NCBI RefSeq assembly: GCF_001500045.1
Contig: NZ_LQIX01000012.1
Coordinates: 124,001-188,000 of the forward strand
Source of the DNA: Mycobacterium sp. GA-1199
GTDB taxonomy: Bacteria > Actinomycetota > Actinomycetes > Mycobacteriales > Mycobacteriaceae
Length of the DNA: 64,000 nt
Direction of reading: 5' to 3'
The notes under the pieces were generated by a model. The model did no database searches, was not told the DNA's origin, and saw nothing but the letters and a program-made list of their open reading frames with translations. The position numbers and the translations under genes are program-made. This document shows positions 59,072-64,000 of the stretch, piece by piece. Positions within the stretch are counted from its first letter, which is position 1. The number at the start of each line of letters is the position of its first letter.

Positions 59072-59689
59072 GTGTCGGTGGATCAGGTGCCACAGAAGCA
59101 GCCGGTGAGCCAGCCCCCGACGCGTCGGGACGAGCTACTCGAACTCGCCGCGACGATGTTCGCCGAGCGGGGCCTGCGCGCGACCACGGTGCGCGACATC
59201 GCCGACTCCGCAGGCATCCTCTCGGGCAGCCTGTATCACCACTTCTCGTCGAAGGAGGAGATGGTCGACGAGGTCCTGCGCGGCTTCCTCGACTGGCTGT
59301 TCACGCGCTACCAGGAGATCGTCGACACCGAACCCAACCCGCTGGAGCGACTCAAGGGCCTGTTCATGACCTCGTTCGAGGCGATCGAGCACCGGCACGC
59401 GCAGGTCGTCATCTATCAGGACGAGGCCAAGCGGTTGTCCGGGCAGGAGCGGTTCTCCTACGTGGACCAGCGCAACAAAGAGCAACGCAAGATGTGGCTG
59501 GACCTGCTCAACCAGGGCGTCGAAGAGGGTTACTTCCGGCCCGACATCGACGTCGATCTGGTGTACCGGTTCATCCGCGACACCACCTGGGTTTCAGTCC
59601 GCTGGTATCAGCCGGGCGGACCGCTCACGGCCGAAGAGGTCGGCCGTCAGTATCTCGCTATCGTTCTTGGTGGCATCACGAAAAAATGA
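59072..59689 (+). CDS. kstR2: TetR-family repressor KstR2
   Basis: Represses the HIP-degradation genes and is released by HIP-CoA. The 205-residue protein has the TetR helix-turn-helix (LLELAATMFAERGLRATTVR, then GILSGSLYHHFSSKEEMV) and a ligand domain nearly identical in layout to M. tuberculosis KstR2 (200 residues), ending VGRQYLAIVLGGITKK. The start GTG is at 59072; a second GTG is six bases further. It lies seven bases upstream of fadA6, forming a kstR2-fadA6 unit under the KstR2 palindrome. Confidence 0.96.
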   Translation: MSVDQVPQKQPVSQPPTRRDELLELAATMFAERGLRATTVRDIADSAGILSGSLYHHFSSKEEMVDEVLRGFLDWLFTRYQEIVDTEPNPLERLKGLFMTSFEAIEHRHAQVVIYQDEAKRLSGQERFSYVDQRNKEQRKMWLDLLNQGVEEGYFRPDIDVDLVYRFIRDTTWVSVRWYQPGGPLTAEEVGRQYLAIVLGGITKK

Positions 59690-59696
59690 GGAAACA

Positions 59697-60854
59697 ATGA
59701 CCCCAACATCGCAGGCTTACGTCATCGACGCCGTTCGCACCGCAGTCGGCAAGCGCAACGGATCGCTGGCCGGTGTGCATCCCGTGGATCTGGGCGCTGC
59801 CGCATGGCGCGGCCTGTTCGACCGTGTCGACGTGGATCCCGGCGCGGTCGACGACGTCATCGCCGGTTGTGTCGATGCGATCGGTCCGCAGGCCGGCAAC
59901 ATCGCCCGGCTCTCGTGGCTGGCGGCGGGCTACCCGGAAGAGGTTCCGGGCGTCACCGTCGACCGCCAGTGTGGGTCCAGTCAGCAAGCAGTTTCCTTTG
60001 GCGCACAAGCGATCATGTCCGGTACGGCCGAACTCATTGTCGCCGGCGGTATGCAGAACATGAGTCAGATCCCGATCTCGTCGGCGATGACCGTCGCCGA
60101 GCAGTTCGGCTTCACCTCGCCGACCAACGAATCCAAGAGCTGGCTCCACCGCTACGGCGATCAGGAGATCTCACAGTTCCGCGGCGCCGAGCTGATCGCG
60201 GAGAAGTGGGAGATCTCCCGCGAGGAGATGGAGCAGTACTCGCTGACCAGCCACCAGCGTGCACAGGAGGCGATTCGCTCCGGTCACTTCGAGAACGAGA
60301 TCATTCCGGTCGACGGGTTCGCCACCGACGAGGGCCCGCGCGACACCTCGCTGGAGAAGATGGCCGGGCTCAAGACCCTGGTCGACGGCGGCCGGCTGAC
60401 CGCCGCGATGGCCAGCCAGATCTCCGACGGCGCCAGCGCCGTGCTGCTGGCCTCCGAGCAGGCCGTCAAGGACCACGGACTCAAGCCCCGCGCCCGCATC
60501 CACCACATCAGCGCCCGCGGCGCCGACCCGGTGTTCATGTTGACCGGGCCGATCCCGGCGACGGAGTACGCGTTGAAGAAGACCGGCCTGTCGATCGACG
60601 ATATCGACACCGTCGAGATCAACGAAGCCTTCGCGCCGGTCGTGATGGCCTGGCTCAAAGAGACCGGCGCCGACCCCGCGAAGGTCAACCCCAGCGGCGG
60701 CGCCATCGCGCTCGGTCATCCGCTGGGCGCGACGGGCGCGAAGTTGTTCGCGACGATGCTGAACACGTTGGAGCGCACCGGCGGTCGCTACGGTCTGCAG
60801 ACGATGTGCGAAGGCGGTGGCACCGCCAACGTCACGATCATCGAGCGCCTCTAG
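59697..60854 (+). CDS. fadA6: FadA6, thiolase of C-ring degradation
   Basis: A 385-residue thiolase that performs thiolysis in the last stage of steroid ring catabolism. The nucleophile Cys92 is in TVDRQCGSSQQ, followed by the thiolase motifs INEAFAP and GGAIALGHPLGATGA, with a C-terminal catalytic Cys in MCEGGGTANVT. The ATG at 59697 gives family length (386 in M. tuberculosis) and has GAGGAAA upstream; the frame is open to 59667. Its TAG stop overlaps the convergent membrane-protein stop in CTAG. Confidence 0.95.
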   Translation: MTPTSQAYVIDAVRTAVGKRNGSLAGVHPVDLGAAAWRGLFDRVDVDPGAVDDVIAGCVDAIGPQAGNIARLSWLAAGYPEEVPGVTVDRQCGSSQQAVSFGAQAIMSGTAELIVAGGMQNMSQIPISSAMTVAEQFGFTSPTNESKSWLHRYGDQEISQFRGAELIAEKWEISREEMEQYSLTSHQRAQEAIRSGHFENEIIPVDGFATDEGPRDTSLEKMAGLKTLVDGGRLTAAMASQISDGASAVLLASEQAVKDHGLKPRARIHHISARGADPVFMLTGPIPATEYALKKTGLSIDDIDTVEINEAFAPVVMAWLKETGADPAKVNPSGGAIALGHPLGATGAKLFATMLNTLERTGGRYGLQTMCEGGGTANVTIIERL

Positions 60855-61738
60855 GCCCGCCGCGGCCTGTCACGCTCGCCCGCGAGGAGCTCTCGCATCG
60901 CCGCGAATCCGTCGTGGCGGTGCGCACCGAGCGTCCACACCATGGTGATCACGGGCAGCAGCGCGAAGGCCGCCCACCAGTTCGCACCCGCTGGTAGCAG
61001 ATCGGCGATCACTTCCGTTCGCGGAGTCCCGTTCACGGCGGCAGGCAGCCACTCGTTGAGCAGGACCACCAGCATGCGGGAGGTCTGGAACGGCCCGACG
61101 CTGGTCGCGATAATCCAACTGGCACAGGAGATCCCAAGCGACCACGGCCACGCCAGCAGCAGTGATTGCCTGTCCACCAGCTCGGCGGCGCAGCGCACGG
61201 TCTCGGCGAGGTAGGCGACGCCGAGCGCGGCCAAAAGAACCCCGATCTGCGCGGTGAGCAGGTCGTTGACCACCGGATGCGCCAACTCGTCGTCGGGCCG
61301 GGTCGGCAGCCCGATGGCTAGGGCGACGAGGCCGGCAACAAGCGCGAGGGTCGCCAGTCGCGCGGCCGTGTCGCTGACGCGGTCGAACGAGTCGACGACG
61401 GTGCGAATCACCAGCCGTGACGCCGTAGCCGGCGCCGTCCGATAGACGACCACCAGCACCAGACCGGACACCACGATGGCGATCAACCACGTCATCACCG
61501 CCGTGCCCACGGCGGTCAAGGCCAGCGATCCCAGCAGCGGGACCAGCACGTCATCGGTGCTGACGCTGCTGCGGATGACGATCAGTGGCACGGCGCCGAA
61601 CGCCACGACACCAACCAGTCCCAACACCAACGGAAACGTGAACCGGGTGAGATCGGCGGGATTGAGGTCCAGCTTGCGATCGCGGACGGCGTGGATCTCG
61701 GTGCTCAGCACCGACCGCACGTGCGACAGCCAGCGCAC
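60851..61738 (-). CDS. Conserved membrane protein (Rv3555c-like)
   Basis: A 295-residue protein with about six to seven transmembrane helices (FPLVLGLVGVVAFGAVPLIV, LIAIVVSGLVLVVVY, and others). No catalytic motif is evident. M. tuberculosis has a similar gene (Rv3555c) at the same position next to fadA6. Its role in the steroid regulon is unknown. The alcohol dehydrogenase gene lies 19 bases upstream on the same strand, so both may share a transcript. Confidence 0.8.
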   Translation of the reverse strand: MRWLSHVRSVLSTEIHAVRDRKLDLNPADLTRFTFPLVLGLVGVVAFGAVPLIVIRSSVSTDDVLVPLLGSLALTAVGTAVMTWLIAIVVSGLVLVVVYRTAPATASRLVIRTVVDSFDRVSDTAARLATLALVAGLVALAIGLPTRPDDELAHPVVNDLLTAQIGVLLAALGVAYLAETVRCAAELVDRQSLLLAWPWSLGISCASWIIATSVGPFQTSRMLVVLLNEWLPAAVNGTPRTEVIADLLPAGANWWAAFALLPVITMVWTLGAHRHDGFAAMRELLAGERDRPRRA

Positions 61739-61757
61739 TTATGCCTCCGGTATCGCG

Positions 61758-62873
61758 TCAGTGGTCGTGGATGATCACGCCGCGGATGTTTCGCCCTGCC
61801 AGCATGTCGTCGTAGGCGTCGTTGATGTCGGCCAGCTTGTACTCGGTGGTGACGGTCTCATCGAGCAGGAGCTTGCCGTCGCGGTAGAGGTTGAGAAGCC
61901 GCGGGATGTCCGCGCGCGGGTTCGCCTCGCCGTAGAGGCTGCCGAGCAGTCGCTTCTGGAACAGCGTCACCATCGCCATCGGCAGGGTCGGCGTCACGTC
62001 GGCCATCGAGGCGATCGCCGTCATCACCACCGCCCCGCCCTTGCGGACGATGTCCATCGCCTCGTTGATCATCGGCCCCTTCAGCAGGCCGACTGTCAGC
62101 AGCGCCGAATCTGCCATCACACCGCGGGTCAAGTCGCCCACCAGTTCCATGGCCTCGGGCATGGAAGTCACGAAGTGGGTAGCGCCGAACTGAAATGCCT
62201 TGTCCCGCTTGGATTCAACGATGTCGACGACAACGATGTGCTCGGCGCCCGCCAGCCGCGCACCCTGAATCGCACCGCTGCCGATGCCGCCGCACCCGAT
62301 GACGACGACCGTGTCGCCGGGGCTGACGTCGGCGGTGTTGACGGCCGAACCCCAGCCCGTCATCACCCCGCAGCCCAACAAGCACGCGCGCGAAAGCGGA
62401 AGGTCATCGTCGACCTTGACCAACGAGGTCTCCGACACCGTACTCAGTTCGGAGAAACTGCCCACACCTACCATGACGCCGACATCCTGGCCCTGGACCC
62501 GGCGCCGATAGGTACCGTCGGGCTGGATGCCGAGCAGGATGATCGCGCCCATGTCGCACAGGTTCTGATGTCCGCTCGCGCACCAGCGGCAACGACCGCA
62601 GGCAGGCAGGAAGGACGCCACCACGTGGTCCCCCGGCTTCAGATCCTTCACCCCCGGTCCGACTTCCTGCACGACGCCGGCGCCCTCGTGCCCGCCGATG
62701 ATCGGCAGTGTGACACCCGCGAGATCACCGGTCTGGACGTGATGATCGGAGTGGCACAGCCCGGTCGCCTCGAAGGAGACGAGCACCTCGCCTTCTTTCG
62801 GACCATCGAGGTCGATCTCTTCGATGCTCCACGGCTCGTTGAGTCCCCACAGAACGGCGGCATTGGTCTTCAT
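61758..62873 (-). CDS. Zinc-dependent alcohol dehydrogenase, NDMA-type
   Basis: A 371-residue class III-like medium-chain dehydrogenase. Catalytic zinc ligands are in GLCHSDHH (Cys40) and GGHEGAG (His62), and the structural zinc is CGRCRWC plus NLC (Cys92, 95, 98 and 106). The nucleotide-binding motif is VVIGCGGIGSGAIQGARLAGA. It matches the NDMA-dependent alcohol dehydrogenase family of actinobacteria, in which a tightly bound cofactor is re-oxidised by an unknown partner. The substrate is unknown. Confidence 0.92.
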   Translation of the reverse strand: MKTNAAVLWGLNEPWSIEEIDLDGPKEGEVLVSFEATGLCHSDHHVQTGDLAGVTLPIIGGHEGAGVVQEVGPGVKDLKPGDHVVASFLPACGRCRWCASGHQNLCDMGAIILLGIQPDGTYRRRVQGQDVGVMVGVGSFSELSTVSETSLVKVDDDLPLSRACLLGCGVMTGWGSAVNTADVSPGDTVVVIGCGGIGSGAIQGARLAGAEHIVVVDIVESKRDKAFQFGATHFVTSMPEAMELVGDLTRGVMADSALLTVGLLKGPMINEAMDIVRKGGAVVMTAIASMADVTPTLPMAMVTLFQKRLLGSLYGEANPRADIPRLLNLYRDGKLLLDETVTTEYKLADINDAYDDMLAGRNIRGVIIHDH

Positions 62874-62930
62874 GGGCGCGAGTGTAGGAAAACCGCGTCC
62901 GGATTACGGGCGAATCGAAGGGCTTACCGT

Positions 62931-63656
62931 TCAGTGTGCGAGAGCCAGCCCGCCGAGTGCGACGATCCAGCTCGCGAAGCTTCCGACAAGGAAGTACTCG
63001 GTGATCTCGTCGATTCCGATGCCCCCGTTCTCGCGTGCCTTCTGGGCGTTGATCTCCGGGAACCGGATGATGCTCTTGGCGGCGACGACGGCCGTGGCGG
63101 CGGTGAGCTGGCCGGCCAGGCCGAGCCCGAGGATGAGCACGCGCTCCATCGGACCGAGCAGCCTGCCGCCCTTCAACCGGTCCGAGGCCTGGGGCTGCCC
63201 CTCCGGTTTGACCGCGCCGACCGACCCAAGCACCAAGCGCACCAACTGATTCCCGGTCACCAGTTGCATGAACATCACGCCGACGATCATCAAGAGCCGG
63301 TCGGGGGATACCTCGATGCCGACCCAGGCCGGCCACCGGGCCGCCATTCCCGCCACCTCCGAGCTGAGGCCCGAGAGCATGATCAGCACCCCGAGCGCAC
63401 CGCCGAAGACGACCAGCGGCGTCACCTGGTGCCGACCGGTGCGTTCGGCTCGCGCACTCAGCACCACCCAGCCGACGCCGCTTAGCGCCGCCACAACGAG
63501 CAGCGCGATGTCGCCCCACCGCCACAGCCCCGCCATCGCCGCGCATCCGATCACGACAAGCGGTGCCGCCGCGGCGGGCAGCCACACACGATCGACGAGT
63601 CGTCGAAGGACATCGGCGGTACCGATCGCGATCAGCAGCACCGCGACCGCGCTCAT
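62931..63656 (-). CDS. Polytopic membrane protein paired with SatD
   Basis: A 241-residue protein with about six hydrophobic segments (SAVAVLLIAIGTADVLRRL, WGDIALLVVAALSGVGWVVL, GPMERVLILGLGLAGQLTAA and others). Its start overlaps the SatD stop by four bases. In other bacteria SatD is encoded next to a small membrane protein SatE; this protein fills the same place, but I cannot show sequence homology to SatE by eye. Function unknown. Confidence 0.78.
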   Translation of the reverse strand: MSAVAVLLIAIGTADVLRRLVDRVWLPAAAAPLVVIGCAAMAGLWRWGDIALLVVAALSGVGWVVLSARAERTGRHQVTPLVVFGGALGVLIMLSGLSSEVAGMAARWPAWVGIEVSPDRLLMIVGVMFMQLVTGNQLVRLVLGSVGAVKPEGQPQASDRLKGGRLLGPMERVLILGLGLAGQLTAATAVVAAKSIIRFPEINAQKARENGGIGIDEITEYFLVGSFASWIVALGGLALAH

Positions 63657-64000
63657 GGCACGTCCCGCAGATACTGCGCCGCGAGCAGGATCAGGTCCAA
63701 CCCGTCGCGACCCGCGCGTTGGGACACCGCCGACGCGCTGATGCCCTCGTCGGCGGCGATGTCCTTCTTGGTCTTGCCGGTCAACAGTCCCTTCACAATC
63801 CTCAATGAGCGGTCATCGAGCGATCCAATCAGATGGTCCCGACACAACAGTGCGGCGTTGATCGCGTCGAGGTCGCGGCGGCTCTCGCCCTCGGCCCGAA
63901 ACGACGTGCGTACCAAGGCCAGACCCGGTTGGCGTTGCGCGGAGGCGGTCCACTCGATCGCCTCGCGGGCGGCCCACCAGCCCGGTCCGTCCTGGATTCC
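63653..64000 (-). CDS. satD: SatD-family protein, partial at right edge
   Basis: The last 115 codons of a gene cut by the window edge; the frame is open through base 64000. It shows GIQDGPGWWAAREAIEW, the segment typical of SatD, followed by NAALLCRDHLIGSLDDRSLR and a C-terminal helix-turn-helix LTGKTKKDIAADEGISASAV. The family is of unknown molecular function, with a regulatory-looking C-terminus. The apparent start at 63916 is an internal TTG and not real. The stop overlaps the membrane-protein start. Confidence 0.85.
   Translation of the reverse strand, partial: GIQDGPGWWAAREAIEWTASAQRQPGLALVRTSFRAEGESRRDLDAINAALLCRDHLIGSLDDRSLRIVKGLLTGKTKKDIAADEGISASAVSQRAGRDGLDLILLAAQYLRDVP

Noticed and set aside
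61476..63485. 669-codon open frame opposite the alcohol dehydrogenase
   Set aside because: Same reason: antisense to a clear zinc dehydrogenase and membrane gene, no domain pattern.

Overview
The window reads as the chromosome of a high-GC actinomycete, and specifically a Mycobacterium (most likely a Mycolicibacterium-type environmental species). The gene order follows the M. tuberculosis Rv3596c-Rv3555c segment closely: clpC1, lpqF, mhuD, mutY, canB, disA, radA, lpqE, carD, ispF, cysS, rlmB, an arsB2-like pump, kstR, fadE34, kshB, hsaADCB, fadE33-31, fadD3, fadE30, ipdF, kstR2 and fadA6. Family and Rv assignments come from recognition of the protein sequences, not from a database search. No rRNA, tRNA, CRISPR array or insertion sequence was seen.

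Region 1 (1-19.7 kb) is mostly housekeeping. It holds the ClpC1 unfoldase with a strong terminator, then a cobalamin riboswitch driving the cobalt transporter cbtB-cbtA and a histidine-phosphatase-fold protein. Next come heme degradation (MhuD), the lipoprotein LpqF, a GlxA-type regulator with an apparently leaderless promoter, and mutY/canB with overlapping start codons. The c-di-AMP synthase DisA follows with RadA and LpqE, then carD-ispF-cysS-rlmB. ispD, normally between carD and ispF, is missing from this locus. The lpqE-carD gap carries strong nested inverted repeats.

Region 2 (19.7-28 kb) is a metal and cofactor island. A Zur-type palindrome precedes a gene whose protein starts like the zinc-independent ribosomal protein bL28 and continues as a WhiB iron-sulfur regulator. 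Its 3' end runs into a second cobalamin riboswitch. That riboswitch heads a four-gene corrinoid uptake operon (binding protein, permease, ATPase, FhuF-like Fe-S protein). Opposite lie bluB-pxpA, followed by a second Zur-like box and znuA-znuC-znuB.

Region 3 (28-61 kb) is the cholesterol-catabolism region. kstR-otsB-phosphotransferase diverge from fadE34, and kshB diverges from hsaADCB; KstR-type operators (TnnAACnnGTTnnA) lie between both pairs. A ketone-body operon (LysR regulator, MHS transporter, 3-hydroxybutyrate dehydrogenase, acetoacetyl-CoA ligase) is inserted after hsaB, where M. tuberculosis has nat. The KstR2 part (fadD3, fadE30-33, ipdF, kstR2, fadA6) handles the propionate-bearing C/D-ring remnant, and two KstR2-type palindromes are visible. 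Between ipdF and kstR2, where M. tuberculosis has PPE64, sits a four-gene cassette that looks like a secreted effector with a membrane immunity partner.

Region 4 (61-64 kb) holds an Rv3555c-like membrane protein, an NDMA-type alcohol dehydrogenase and a membrane protein/SatD pair that runs off the right edge.
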